A stretch of DNA of 64,000 nt, taken from Flavobacteriaceae bacterium (GTDB lineage: Bacteria; Bacteroidota; Bacteroidia; Flavobacteriales; Flavobacteriaceae). Positions 44,054 through 53,555 of this stretch are shown in pieces (the stretch's first letter is position 1; each line of letters opens with the position of its first letter). Both the position numbers and the translations under genes were made by a program. The stretch lies in assembly GCA_018402135.1 (NCBI GenBank), contig JAGYJF010000003.1:310001-374000 (forward strand), given 5' to 3'. The notes below the pieces were generated by a model. The model ran no database searches. It worked only from the letters and a program-made list of their open reading frames with translations, and had not been told where the DNA came from.

Positions 44054-45607
44054 ATGCAAGCAGTTGCAACAGACTTTGGAATTCAAAAAGCCCTTGATGC
44101 ACTTGGGATACAATCTATAAATCATGGAAGTTCTACCGGTTCGGATTGGTTTGCGAATGGTGAAACAATTAAAAGTGTTTCACCCGTAGATGGTAAACTA
44201 ATTGCCAGCGTGAAATCCACTACAAATGAGGATTACAATAAGGTAATGAACGCCGCTACTTCGGCTTTTTCAACTTGGAAAATGATGCCAGCACCGCAAC
44301 GTGGTGAAATTGTGAGACAATTTGCTGATAAATTACGCGAACTCAAAGAGCCACTAGGTAAGTTAGTGTCTTACGAAATGGGAAAAAGTTATCAAGAAGG
44401 TTTAGGCGAAGTTCAGGAAATGATAGACATCTGTGATTTTGCAGTCGGTTTGTCCCGACAGTTACACGGTTTAACCATGCACAGTGAGCGACCAGGTCAC
44501 AGAATGTATGAACAATACCATCCTCTAGGCGTAGTCGGAATAATTTCAGCATTTAATTTTCCAGTCGCCGTTTGGGCATGGAATACTGCTTTAGCCTGGG
44601 TTTGTGGCGATGTTTGTATTTGGAAACCTAGTGAAAAAACACCGCTTTGTGGTGTGGCTTGCCAGCATATTGCTGCACAGGTTTTTAAAGATAATAATCT
44701 TCCAGAAGGAATTTCTTGTTTGATAAATGGTGATTACCGTGTAGGCGAATTTATGACTAAGGATACCCGTATTCCTTTAATTTCGGCAACCGGTTCAACC
44801 CGAATGGGCAAAATTGTAGCCCAAGAAGTAGCAGGACGATTGGGCAGATCTTTACTTGAATTGGGTGGTAATAACGCAATCATTGTAACGCCAGACGCCG
44901 ATATTAAAATGACCGTAATTGGAGCTGTATTTGGAGCCGTTGGAACTTGCGGACAACGCTGTACTTCAACCCGACGGTTGATTATTCACGATAGTATTTA
45001 TGATAAGGTTAAAAACGCCATTGTAGATGCTTACAAACAATTGCGTATCGGTAATCCATTAGATGAAAATAATCATGTTGGACCACTTATTGACACCGAT
45101 GCAGTAAAAATGTACCAACAAGCTTTAGAGCAAGTAGTAGCCGAAGGTGGTACTATTCTGGTTGAAGGTGGTGTGCTATCAGGTGAAGGCTTTGAGAGTG
45201 GCTGCTATGTAAAACCAGCTATTGCTGAAGGTAAACCAAATTTTAAAATTGTGCAACACGAAACATTCGCTCCTGTTTTATACTTGCTTAAATATTCAGG
45301 CGAAGTAGATAATGCTATTGCCATTCAAAATGGAGTAGCACAAGGATTATCGTCTGCAATTATGACTAACAACCTGCGCGAAGCAGAACGATTTTTATCC
45401 GTTGCCGGTAGCGATTGTGGTATTGCTAATGTAAATATTGGTACCTCAGGTGCCGAAATTGGTGGTGCTTTTGGTGGTGAAAAAGAAACTGGTGGCGGTC
45501 GTGAGTCTGGAAGTGATGCATGGAAAGTTTATATGCGCCGTCAAACCAATACTATAAATTATACAACTAGCCTGCCATTGGCACAAGGGATTAAATTTGA
45601 TTTGTAG
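44054..45607 (+). CDS. amaB: Aldehyde dehydrogenase of the ALDH7 type (alpha-aminoadipate semialdehyde dehydrogenase)
   Basis: The 517-residue protein has the ALDH NAD-binding region (ISAFNFPVAVWAWNTALAWV, CIWKPSEKTPL), the catalytic Glu region LLELGGNNAIIV, and the catalytic cysteine at about residue 303 in GTCGQRCTSTRR, the form typical of ALDH7A1. The C-terminus with EIGGAFGGEKETGGGRESGS also matches this subfamily. It oxidises aminoadipate semialdehyde in lysine degradation, and relatives also handle lipid aldehydes. It is cytoplasmic and single. Other lysine-degradation genes are not nearby. Confidence 0.92.
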   Translation: MQAVATDFGIQKALDALGIQSINHGSSTGSDWFANGETIKSVSPVDGKLIASVKSTTNEDYNKVMNAATSAFSTWKMMPAPQRGEIVRQFADKLRELKEPLGKLVSYEMGKSYQEGLGEVQEMIDICDFAVGLSRQLHGLTMHSERPGHRMYEQYHPLGVVGIISAFNFPVAVWAWNTALAWVCGDVCIWKPSEKTPLCGVACQHIAAQVFKDNNLPEGISCLINGDYRVGEFMTKDTRIPLISATGSTRMGKIVAQEVAGRLGRSLLELGGNNAIIVTPDADIKMTVIGAVFGAVGTCGQRCTSTRRLIIHDSIYDKVKNAIVDAYKQLRIGNPLDENNHVGPLIDTDAVKMYQQALEQVVAEGGTILVEGGVLSGEGFESGCYVKPAIAEGKPNFKIVQHETFAPVLYLLKYSGEVDNAIAIQNGVAQGLSSAIMTNNLREAERFLSVAGSDCGIANVNIGTSGAEIGGAFGGEKETGGGRESGSDAWKVYMRRQTNTINYTTSLPLAQGIKFDL

Positions 45608-45681
45608 ATTACTTGGTTAATCTTATAATATTTAAGAAGTTTCTACCTTGAGGATAGTTTACCTCAAATAGAATTTAATTG

Positions 45682-45712
45682 AAAAAGCTATATTATTTAA
45701 TGTGGCTTTTTT
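45682..45712 (+). terminator. Probable terminator after the aldehyde dehydrogenase
   Basis: AAAAAGC pairs with GCTTTTT across a 16-base loop, followed by T residues. The stem is weak, but the position after the stop is right. Confidence 0.5.
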
Positions 45713-45770
45713 CATTCATAAGTTTACGCAACCTTTATATTATAATTCCATCTATAGTATAAAATTGCCA

Positions 45771-46484
45771 ATGGGAATAGCCATCAAACTTCTTAAATTT
45801 TTCTGTTTACTCCTTTTAATAGGTTGTCAGCCTAAAGAATTCGAAGAAAATACCAGAATACGCGTTTTAGGAACCGTCGTGAATCAAAACAATGTAGCAA
45901 TTGAAAATGCTTCTGTAAATATCTTTACTGATGATGAGGTTGGTAGTATTATTATTTTTTTTCCCGGCGTTCCAACGTTTAATCAAATTTTTAATTTAGG
46001 AAGTACAAACACAAATCAATCGGGGGAATTTTCAATAGTATCGCTGTTAAATAGAAGTAATAATTTTTTAGTTTCTGTAGAGAAGGATGAGAATTATGCG
46101 CCATATCTTTTTAAAACAAACGTATTTGACTATACACCCGATAACTTGACTGTAGACTTAAATACAATCACACTTAAAGAAAAGTTTAGCTTTGATTTAG
46201 TCATAAATAATCAAAATCCATCCTCAACTATTGCCGTTGCCCTAAATTATGAAATACCATTCTGTGCCGAGGTTTATGAAGAAGGAACCCTGCAAGAAAA
46301 TTTATCTAATTGTTATCCTTCTCAAGAATTTACTGTGAGTTTACAAGGGGAAGATTTTTCTAAAAGTTTTATAAGCACGGCTGGGAGCAGCATTCAAATA
46401 AGTTATTCTGTAAATAATCAACCAGAAATAGTTGAGACAATCAACCTTAATCCGTCAGAAAATGTTTTTACAATTACCTATTAA
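45771..46484 (+). CDS. Lipoprotein with carboxypeptidase-regulatory-like beta domain
   Basis: The ATG at 45771 gives a lipoprotein signal (LLKFFCLLLLIGC); earlier starts add non-signal sequence. Residues 30-130 resemble a CarbD-like domain (RIRVLGTVVNQNNVAIENAS, TNQSGEFSIVSLL), common in surface-exposed Bacteroidota proteins. The rest is beta-rich with two cysteines (FCAEVYEEG and NCYP). It is anchored to a membrane and probably binds a ligand or partner. It overlaps the start of the next barrel gene by 23 bases, so the two may form a pair. Confidence 0.78.
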   Translation: MGIAIKLLKFFCLLLLIGCQPKEFEENTRIRVLGTVVNQNNVAIENASVNIFTDDEVGSIIIFFPGVPTFNQIFNLGSTNTNQSGEFSIVSLLNRSNNFLVSVEKDENYAPYLFKTNVFDYTPDNLTVDLNTITLKEKFSFDLVINNQNPSSTIAVALNYEIPFCAEVYEEGTLQENLSNCYPSQEFTVSLQGEDFSKSFISTAGSSIQISYSVNNQPEIVETINLNPSENVFTITY

Positions 46485-47136
46485 AACACTTATTTTTTTC
46501 CTTTTTGCTTCAGCCATTTGTTTGGGTCAAAATGATGTTGAGGTTATAGAAACCGAGGATAAGCCAAAGATAACTAAAACCTTCTATTCCTATAATTTTC
46601 AATATTTTATTCCGCAAACATTTGGGGATAATGCCTTGGCAAAAGGCACAAAAGGCATTGGCGGCATAAACCTTAAGCTTCAATTAGGAATTTATAAAGG
46701 TTTTTTTGTTGGTGGTAACCTGGGAGCTGCTTATTTAGAAGTTACCAATCCGGAAATCGTCGGCAACTACAAAAAATCGACAGTTACTAATAATTACTTA
46801 TTTTTTGGTTATGAATACTATGTTTCCGAAAGATTCAAGCTTGGATTAAGTGCAGCACCTTTTGCTAAAACAACTTATAAAAATAAAATATTTGATGCTT
46901 CGGAAGGCAGACAATACGATACTGGAACATTTTTTAATATTGAATTTTATGCTGACTATAAATTATCCAAACAATTGGCAGTTTTTGTAAGTTATACCTA
47001 TAGAAAGGACAAATTAAATATTGTTGCACCTATTGAAGATCAATCACAATTTAACTCATCTCAATTTAACCACTTCGGAATTGGTGTGAAATTGTGTTTT
47101 GGAAACTTTGATATCGTAAGTGCATTTCTAAAATAA
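46462..47136 (+). CDS. Outer-membrane beta-barrel protein (porin-like)
   Basis: The ATG at 46462 starts a signal peptide (MFLQLPIKTLIFFLFASAIC); the gene overlaps the lipoprotein by 23 bases. The mature protein has about eight to ten alternating strands with aromatic girdles (NLKLQLGIYKGFFVGGNLGA, YLFFGYEYYVSERFKLGLSA, YKLSKQLAVFVSYTYRKDKL) and ends with the strand GIGVKLCFGNFDIVSAFLK. This is the plan of small outer-membrane barrels. The function is unknown. Close coupling with the lipoprotein suggests they act together at the outer membrane. Confidence 0.78.
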   Translation: MFLQLPIKTLIFFLFASAICLGQNDVEVIETEDKPKITKTFYSYNFQYFIPQTFGDNALAKGTKGIGGINLKLQLGIYKGFFVGGNLGAAYLEVTNPEIVGNYKKSTVTNNYLFFGYEYYVSERFKLGLSAAPFAKTTYKNKIFDASEGRQYDTGTFFNIEFYADYKLSKQLAVFVSYTYRKDKLNIVAPIEDQSQFNSSQFNHFGIGVKLCFGNFDIVSAFLK

Positions 47137-47180
47137 TTAACTTTCGTGTAATTATTATCTTTCATTAAATAAATTGATAC

Positions 47181-47591
47181 TTAACGCATTAAATTAAAGG
47201 TGCTTCCGTTATCGGCAATAAGCTCCAAGGAAGTATTTGTTATTTCTATAATATCCCATAAAACAACAGCCGGCTCATTATTAAGTACAATTTGGCTGTT
47301 ATCAGTGGTTAAATTATATTCATAAGCTTGAAATTCTTGTGATACACATGGGTCGCCATCAAAAGTTTGAAAAACCAGTAGATTATTGACGCCTAAGTCA
47401 AAATAGCTATTTTTTTGACATTCATCAAATACATTAATATTTGTATTAGATGGATTTACACTTTCAATAGAAATTAAAAACCACCGCAGTTAAAGTAATT
47501 GCTGTACATTAGGAGAGTCATCACCAGTACTGCATCACAGTAAAAAGAAAGGAGCAAGAACCAAAACCAGATATAATTGTATGCGTTTCAT
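47181..47591 (-). pseudogene. Lipocalin-like lipoprotein pseudogene with two in-frame stops
   Basis: One frame runs from the ATG at 47591 (MKRIQLYLVLVLAPFFLL) to TAA at 47181. A TGA sits just before the lipobox Cys (LL-stop-CSTGDDSPN), where a serine codon is expected, and a TAA follows about 15 codons later. The remainder reads smoothly (FDECQKNSYFDLGVNNLLVF, TFDGDPCVSQEFQAYEYNL, LELIADNGSTFNLMR) and resembles the short lipocalin-like lipoproteins of flavobacteria. Two substitutions or sequencing errors could explain it. Otherwise it is an inactivated gene. Confidence 0.65.
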
Positions 47592-47840
47592 ACCATTTAT
47601 TTTCTCATATATAATAAAATTTAGAATGAGTAGTTTTAAAGCAACTGAAAAACAGTAATGTAAAGGATTTGAAATGGATACATAATAAAAAAAATCCTGC
47701 TTCATTGCCACACTTTTATGGTAGAAACAAGACTTTTTAATTGATTAATAGCATATCAAATATAGAAGATAAGTTATGATACTTTTAGTTATAATTTATG
47801 AATGGTATTGTTTTTTATATTAATGGTTTGTTTCTTCACA

Positions 47841-48974
47841 TCAACTATACTTTACCTTCCGTAAAATGCGCATAGTTTCATTATAAAATCTGTAAACTTC
47901 TTCACTGTAATTTTTTAAATAAGGCTTGGCCTCATTTAACTTATCAATAGCTTCGTGAAATAAATTTAAATAACAAATCAAATAGGTGGCAGGCAGATTT
48001 TTTAAATCATAGTTTTCATTTTTAGATAATTGCAATCCCTTTTTTAGCTTTTCTAATATGATATTGTTTGCGTTGTAAATATGGTAGAGTACTTTTTTGT
48101 CGAATTGAGGCGCATGAAATAAAAGTTTGGTTTCGATATGGTAATTGGCATTGTCCTCAAAATGAATTACTGTTTCTTCTAATGGATAGTATTTATATGT
48201 GTTGTGAAGTCCAAGGTTGACATATTCTAGAATTTTAAAGGAAGCGTCATTATGACTAATCGCTACTTCATCAAAGGTCGAATAAAACAGTCGCACTTGT
48301 TCATTCACCAATTCAATGTCAACTCTAGAGAAAAACACTTCATCCTTAACAACCTTTTTTTGTCCAGCCCAGCACAGCACAAAATATTCTTTAAACACCT
48401 TGTATTGAGGTTCAAAATCGGCTCTTTTCTTCATAAAATCAAATACGCCATTCAAAGTGTATTCAATATTGTTTTGAGCATGTTTTTCAATGGCTTCAAC
48501 TATGGCCGAATTAATATCTTTCACCACAATATCAAACACCTTGGGCATACTCATGCTGCCATCTCTAAAAAACACCGAGCCGCCGTAGTATTTCCAAATA
48601 TTTTTACGTAGTGAGGTGAGTTTTTCCATAGATCTAATCGTCACCAAGCCTACCACTTTATCATCTGGTAAATGCGGAAAGGGAATATTTTCGTAGGAAA
48701 CTACAGGCGGATTTGTAAGGTAGGCATTAATGAGATTTTGTATTTTACTATCGTCAAAAAAATCAACGCCTACAATTTTGTTGTCTTCGTCTTCAACGCC
48801 TATTACAATGTAAGAGTTGTTTTTTGGGTTGCTGTTAGATAGCGCACAAATATGCTTTAAAAACTTAGCCTTACCTTCTTTTTGACCAATATCAATTTTT
48901 CGCTTTTTGTCATAAAAGCTGTTCTCATCATTATGAGCAAGCAGATTTTTTATAAGTAGGCGTTTGTTGATCAT
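47841..48974 (-). CDS. AlbA_2/Schlafen-type putative ATP-binding protein
   Basis: The 377-residue protein has an N-terminal AlbA_2-like domain (about residues 25-150): GQKEGKAKFLKHICALSNS, SYIVIGVEDEDNKIVGVDFF and PVVSYENIPFP, as found in proteins called ATP-binding or Schlafen-like. A middle region with FFSRVDIELVNEQVRLFYST and a helical C-terminus follow. It is cytoplasmic. In other bacteria such domains occur in DNA-binding, RNA-cutting or defence-linked proteins, so the role is uncertain. A hairpin repeat lies just upstream of its start. Confidence 0.82.
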   Translation of the reverse strand: MINKRLLIKNLLAHNDENSFYDKKRKIDIGQKEGKAKFLKHICALSNSNPKNNSYIVIGVEDEDNKIVGVDFFDDSKIQNLINAYLTNPPVVSYENIPFPHLPDDKVVGLVTIRSMEKLTSLRKNIWKYYGGSVFFRDGSMSMPKVFDIVVKDINSAIVEAIEKHAQNNIEYTLNGVFDFMKKRADFEPQYKVFKEYFVLCWAGQKKVVKDEVFFSRVDIELVNEQVRLFYSTFDEVAISHNDASFKILEYVNLGLHNTYKYYPLEETVIHFEDNANYHIETKLLFHAPQFDKKVLYHIYNANNIILEKLKKGLQLSKNENYDLKNLPATYLICYLNLFHEAIDKLNEAKPYLKNYSEEVYRFYNETMRILRKVKYS

Positions 48975-48979
48975 GGTAC

Positions 48980-48997
48980 TTCCTGCGAAAGCAGGAA
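48980..48997. repeat. Dispersed hairpin repeat TTCCTGCGAAAGCAGGAA, copy 1
   Basis: It has a 7-bp stem with a GAAA tetraloop. An identical 18-base copy lies at 52488-52505, and a half copy (TTTTCGCAGGAA) near 52660. It looks like a short REP-type element between genes. Confidence 0.75.
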
Positions 48998-49012
48998 TCT
49001 CGTTATTTCAAT

Positions 49013-49765
49013 TTATAATTTTTTCATTACCGTCGTCGAATTAGCCTGAGCCGTAGGAAACACTAAAATATCCGCCAGATTCACATGTGGCGGTCTCGAT
49101 ATTGTAAAGAAAATAATCTCAGCAATATCTTCGGCTTGTAAGGCTTTAAACCCTTTGTAAACATTATTGGCAAGGTCATCTCCTTTAAATCGTACTTGCG
49201 AAAATTCGGTTTCTACCAAACCCGGATTGATCGCCGAAACTTTAATATTATAGGGGTTCAAATCTATCCGCATGCCTTCGGTAATAGCCAAAACAGCATG
49301 TTTACTTGCACAATACACATTGCCCTTTGGATAGACTTCTTTCCCAGCCGAAGAACCGATATTAATGATTTGGCCAGATGCTCGTGCCACCATTTGCGGG
49401 ATCACAGCTTTTGATACGTAAAGCAATCCTTTCACATTGATATCCATCATTGCATCCCAATCGTCTAAACTACCCGTATTTATGGGATCTAAGCCGTGAG
49501 CATTACCGGCATTATTTATTAAAATATCGATATTTTTAAAGTTTTCTGGTAAAGATTTTATGGCATGTTCTACAGTATTTTTATCTCGTACATCAAAATG
49601 AAGGGTATGAACTTGGGTTTTATTTGAAAGCTCATTTTTTATAGTTTGTAAGCGCTCTTGTCTCCGTCCGCAAAGAATTAATTTTATGCCGTTTGAAGCC
49701 AATAAATAAGCGGTCGCTTTTCCGATGCCGCTTGTGGCGCCTGTAATCAAAGCTGTTTTTGTCAT
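49013..49765 (-). CDS. Short-chain dehydrogenase (YdfG-like)
   Basis: The 250-residue protein shows the SDR cofactor motif TGATSGIGKATAYLL, a CGRRQER pair that favours NADP, NNAGNA, and the catalytic Ser, Tyr, Lys in GSSAGKEVYPKGNVYCASKH. The closest well-known type is YdfG, which oxidises 3-hydroxy acids such as L-allo-threonine or reduces malonic semialdehyde. The substrate is only inferred. It starts 18 bases after the aldo/keto reductase stop on the same strand, so the two reductases form a unit. Confidence 0.93.
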   Translation of the reverse strand: MTKTALITGATSGIGKATAYLLASNGIKLILCGRRQERLQTIKNELSNKTQVHTLHFDVRDKNTVEHAIKSLPENFKNIDILINNAGNAHGLDPINTGSLDDWDAMMDINVKGLLYVSKAVIPQMVARASGQIINIGSSAGKEVYPKGNVYCASKHAVLAITEGMRIDLNPYNIKVSAINPGLVETEFSQVRFKGDDLANNVYKGFKALQAEDIAEIIFFTISRPPHVNLADILVFPTAQANSTTVMKKL

Positions 49766-49783
49766 TTTTTAAGTATCAATTTT

Positions 49784-50647
49784 TTATGGAGTTTCTTTAC
49801 CTTGAGAGGCTTCTAAAAGGAGAAACCAGTCTTCTAATTCTAAATTAATGTTGGTGCTTTCAGATGCTTTTTTAAGTCGCTCAGGATTTGAAGTGCCAAC
49901 AACCGGATGCATTCCCGAAGGGTGTTTCAATAACCAGGCATAAAGCAGTTGGTCTTCGGTAGCTTGATATTTTTTACATAGACCTTCTAATTGTTTAGAA
50001 ATTCTATCATTTTGCTCATTCTTTTGCTTAAAATAACTTCCCAAAGGCGACCAAACCATGGCTGTTTGTTGCTTGAGCATGGCATAATCCAAAACCCCGT
50101 TAAATAGAGCAGTTGGTTGGGTTAATGAACATTCTACCTGGTTAGTAGTGATTTCTAAATGCGGCGCTAATACTTGCATTTGCGACACCGAAAAATTGGA
50201 TACACCAAATGCCTTTATGATTCCTTTTTGTTTTAAATGCGTAACAGCTTCTAAAACATCATCAACGTGCATCAACGGACTTGGACGGTGCAATAAAAAT
50301 ACATCTAAATAATCAGTTTTTAGATTGCGTATGCTTTGCTCTGCTGAACCAATGATATAGCCTTTACTATAGTTGTAATGCTTAACCTTATTGGGGCGAT
50401 GATTAGAAATCAACTGAATGCCACATTTGGAAATTAATTGAATGCTCTCCCTATGAAGTCCACCTTTTTTAAACGCTTTTCCAAATTCAGCTTCAGTGGT
50501 ATAATCTCCATAAATATCTGCATGATCAAAAGTTGTTATTTCGTTGGAAATACATTTATTTATAAGCGCTGAAATTTGCGCAGTTGATAGCTTTTTTCCC
50601 CATAAACCCCAAGTCATGGTGCCAGCAATTATTTTAGAATATTTCAA
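49784..50647 (-). CDS. Aldo/keto reductase (YdhF-like)
   Basis: The 287-residue product has the AKR barrel with catalytic Asp, Tyr, Lys and His positions visible: FDHADIYGDY (Asp, Tyr), a Lys in LISKCGIQL and FLLHRP (His), plus KAFGVSNFS and the NADPH-binding end VGTSNPERLKKA. It begins at a TTG codon; the sequence MKYSKIIAGTMTWG is the family start and no upstream ATG exists. It reduces an aldehyde or ketone using NADPH. It is the first gene of a two-gene unit with the SDR. Confidence 0.92.
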   Translation of the reverse strand: MKYSKIIAGTMTWGLWGKKLSTAQISALINKCISNEITTFDHADIYGDYTTEAEFGKAFKKGGLHRESIQLISKCGIQLISNHRPNKVKHYNYSKGYIIGSAEQSIRNLKTDYLDVFLLHRPSPLMHVDDVLEAVTHLKQKGIIKAFGVSNFSVSQMQVLAPHLEITTNQVECSLTQPTALFNGVLDYAMLKQQTAMVWSPLGSYFKQKNEQNDRISKQLEGLCKKYQATEDQLLYAWLLKHPSGMHPVVGTSNPERLKKASESTNINLELEDWFLLLEASQGKETP

Positions 50648-50752
50648 TTTTTTTATGGTTTGAACGAATTTATTGGCTATTCACATATAAAAATACTCAA
50701 AACTGAAGGAATAAAGTATCATTGTTAAGTAAATATTCAACGTCCCCAAATT

Positions 50753-51322
50753 GTGAACCACTTTCAGCTTATTAAATCATTCTGTTTAACAGTACTCATT
50801 TTAGGATTCTTTTTAAGTTGTTCAAAAGAAGATCTCGAAAACGATGTCCAACTAACGAATGTTTCAGTTAAATTGAAAACTGTTACAGGCGACTTTAAAA
50901 AAGTCTATATCGATATTGAAGATGTTCAACTTAAGGTGAAACAAGAAGAGAATTCTCCTGGAACTTGGTTAAGTTTAGAAGCTATCAATAATGGTATTCA
51001 CAACACATCAGACTTAAATAACGAAAATGCTCTTTTATTAGTAAGTAATTTTTCGGTTGAAGCCGGCTATATTTATGGCATAAGACTGGTTTTGGGAGAA
51101 AACAATTTTATGGACATCGGGAATGTGCTGCACAGTTTAGATGTGAGCGACTTAGGAAATTCTAATCCAACGAATACGGTTGCAACACAGTTACAGCCCA
51201 ATAAATCTTATGTTTTAATAATTGAGATGAACATAGACCAATCCATTTCGTATGACGAATCGTCAAGCATGATGGTTTTCAACCCAAAGATACAAACCGA
51301 AATAAGACAGTTTCAATATTAA
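50753..51322 (+). CDS. DUF4382-type lipoprotein
   Basis: It starts at a GTG (MNHFQLIKSFCLTVLILGFF) and carries a lipobox (FFLSC). The mature part has DFKKVYIDIEDVQLKVK, an NEN...LLVSNFSVEAGYIYGIRLVLG segment and FNPKIQTEIRQF at the end, all of the DUF4382 form in which a beta-sandwich carries a conserved acidic helix. It is anchored in a membrane, function unknown. It is followed by a strong terminator, so it is transcribed separately from the Bat operon. Confidence 0.8.
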   Translation: MNHFQLIKSFCLTVLILGFFLSCSKEDLENDVQLTNVSVKLKTVTGDFKKVYIDIEDVQLKVKQEENSPGTWLSLEAINNGIHNTSDLNNENALLLVSNFSVEAGYIYGIRLVLGENNFMDIGNVLHSLDVSDLGNSNPTNTVATQLQPNKSYVLIIEMNIDQSISYDESSSMMVFNPKIQTEIRQFQY

Positions 51323-51348
51323 TTTTACTAATCCAAATTTTTAAACAG

Positions 51349-51382
51349 TAAAAAGAGCAATACCAAGGTGTTGCTCTTTTTA
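51349..51382 (+). terminator. Strong terminator after the DUF4382 gene
   Basis: TAAAAAGAGCAA pairs perfectly with TTGCTCTTTTTA across a 10-base loop and runs into further T residues. It separates the DUF4382 gene from the Bat operon. Confidence 0.88.
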
Positions 51383-51478
51383 TTTTTAACCAATTATTAA
51401 CAGCAAACGACGAATAATTTTAACAATTTGCAGTTCATACAAATATCAATAACCATCGGGTTTTAAATCAAATGAAAT

Positions 51479-52482
51479 ATGGAAGATACAAGTACTGTAG
51501 ATATCAAAGCCATTAATGAAAAAATAGAAAGGGAAAGTGCTTTTATTGATTTGCTAAATTTAGAAATGAACAAAGTAATCATCGGTCAAAAGCATATGGT
51601 CGAGCGTTTACTTAATTGGATTGCTCGGTCAAGGACATATTCTGCTTGAAGGAGTTCCAGGTTTGGCAAAAACACTCGCCATTAATACACTAGCGCAAGC
51701 TGTTCAAGGTAGTTTTAGTAGAATTCAGTTTACCCCAGATTTATTGCCTGCCGATGTCGTAGGAACCCTAATCTATAACATGAAGGAAAATGATTTCTCA
51801 ATCAAAAAGGGTCCAATTTTTGCAAACTTTGTGCTAGCCGATGAGATAAACCGTGCGCCTGCTAAAGTACAATCGGCATTGCTAGAAGCCATGCAAGAGA
51901 AACAAGTAACTATTGGTGATGAAACCTTTATTTTAGACAAACCGTTTTTAGTTATGGCAACTCAAAACCCAGTTGAACAGGAAGGAACCTATCCGCTGCC
52001 AGAAGCACAAGTAGATAGATTTATGCTGAAAACCGTTATCGATTATCCAAAATTAAACGAAGAACAACTCATTATAAGAGCTAATTTGAAGAGGTTCTTT
52101 TGAAAAAGTAAATCCAGTGATTTCTGTAGATCAAATCTTAAATGCCCAAAAGGCAGTTAGAGAAGTTTATATGGATGAAAAAATTGAGAAATACATCCTC
52201 GATATTGTATTTGCAACCCGATACCCTGAAAAATATAATCTAGAAAGCTTAAAACCATTAATTTCATTTGGCTCCTCGCCACGTGGTAGTATAAATCTAG
52301 CAACTGCGGCCAAATGCTACGCTTTTATTAGAAGAAGAGGTTATGTGATTCCTGAAGATGTACGTGCCATTGTTTACGATGTGTTGCGTCACAGAATTGG
52401 AATTACTTACGAAGCCGAAGCCGAAAATATTACTAGCGTTGATATTATCAACAAAATTGTAAACCAAATTGAAGTGCCTTAA
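51479..52482 (+). CDS. moxR: MoxR-family AAA+ ATPase, first gene of the Bat operon; frame broken twice
   Basis: The gene starts at the ATG at 51479 ([20 protein letters not shown]). Walker A is GVPGLAKT, Walker [10 protein letters not shown], and sensor 1 is in ATQNP. Two single-base additions break it: CTTAATTGG near 51613-51617, where CTTATTGG gives [15 protein letters not shown], and TTGAAGAGG near 52092-52098, where removal gives [13 protein letters not shown]. The repaired protein is about 333 residues, the normal MoxR length. With the DUF58 and VWA proteins downstream it forms a chaperone-like complex for the Bat system. The clean repair argues for sequence error rather than decay. Confidence 0.88.
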
Positions 52483-52487
52483 GCCAA

Positions 52488-52505
52488 TTCCTGCGAAAGC
52501 AGGAA
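52488..52505. repeat. Dispersed hairpin repeat TTCCTGCGAAAGCAGGAA, copy 2
   Basis: It is identical to the copy at 48980 and lies 5 bases after the moxR stop. The remaining 170 bases to the DUF58 gene hold only a half copy of the same hairpin near 52660. Confidence 0.75.
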
Positions 52506-52678
52506 CCTATTCGAGAATCTTTGCTTTTGTGGTTACATTATTTGAGATGAAATAATCATTTAAAAACTAAGTAAAAATAAAAGACTAAAGATTAAAGATC
52601 TTAGTATTTGTTACGAAATGAGAATAGAAAATAGGTCAACTAAAATCTAAAGACTCCTATTTTCGCAGGAATAAAAAA

Positions 52679-53546
52679 ATGGATACCAAAGAGTTACTAA
52701 AAAAAGTTCGGAAAATTGAGATAAAAACCAGACGATTGTCTGACCATGTCTTCGGTGGCGAATACCATTCTACTTTTAAAGGTCGCGGCATGACCTTTAG
52801 CGAAGTGCGTCAATACCAGTTTGGAGATGATGTGCGCAATATAGACTGGAATGTAACCGCACGCTATAACGAACCTTATATAAAAGTTTTTGAGGAAGAA
52901 CGCGAACTTACCATGATGCTAATGGTTGATGTTTCCGCTAGTAAATTATTTGGGACCAAAAATAGTTTTAAAGATGAAATGGCAACTGAAATTGCAGCAA
53001 CGCTTGCTTTTTCAGCTACCCAGAACAACGATAAAATTGGTCTTATTCTATTTACAGATCAAATTGAGTTATACATTCCGCCTAAAAAAGGACGCTTCCA
53101 TGTTCTTAGAATTATTAGAGAATTACTCGAATTTAAACCCAAAAGCAAACAAACTAATTTAGATGAAGCCTTGAAGTTTTTATCAAATGTGATGAAAAAG
53201 AAGGCAATTGTATTTTTGTTATCAGATTTTATTTCAGAAGATTACAAACAAACCCTGAAAATTGTATCAAACAAACACGATATTACTGGGATAAGAATTT
53301 ACGACCAACACGAAGAAACCATTCCTAATTTAGGACTCGTACAAATGATTGACGAAGAATCTGGCGAACTGATGTTGGTGGATACTAGCTCAAAACAAAC
53401 ACGATATGCACTACGCTAAATACTATCTAGAAAAAGTAAACTATTTTAAAGACAGTTTTGCCAAATCTGGCGCTGGGTCTTTAGACTGTCGGGTTGATGA
53501 AAGTTACGTTACCAAGTTGTTAGGATACTTTAAACGCAGAGGATAA
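52679..53546 (+). CDS. DUF58-domain protein of the Bat operon, frame broken once
   Basis: The product shows the DUF58 core (GRGMTFSEVRQYQFGDDVRN, DWNVTARYNEPYIK) and a VWA-like metal site (MVDVSASKLFG, the DxSxS pattern). The frame stops at 53419. Deleting one base near 53404-53409 (CGATATGCAC) restores HYAKYYLEKVNYFKDSFAKS and the family end LLGYFKRRG, for about 288 residues. DUF58 proteins work with MoxR ATPases and VWA proteins. It is the second gene of the operon, 9 bases before the next start. Confidence 0.87.
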
Positions 53547-53555
53547 TCGAATTAT

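Noticed and set aside
51600-52110. Programmed frameshifting in moxR
   Set aside because: No slippery heptamer or downstream structure is evident, and the same type of break occurs in unrelated genes.
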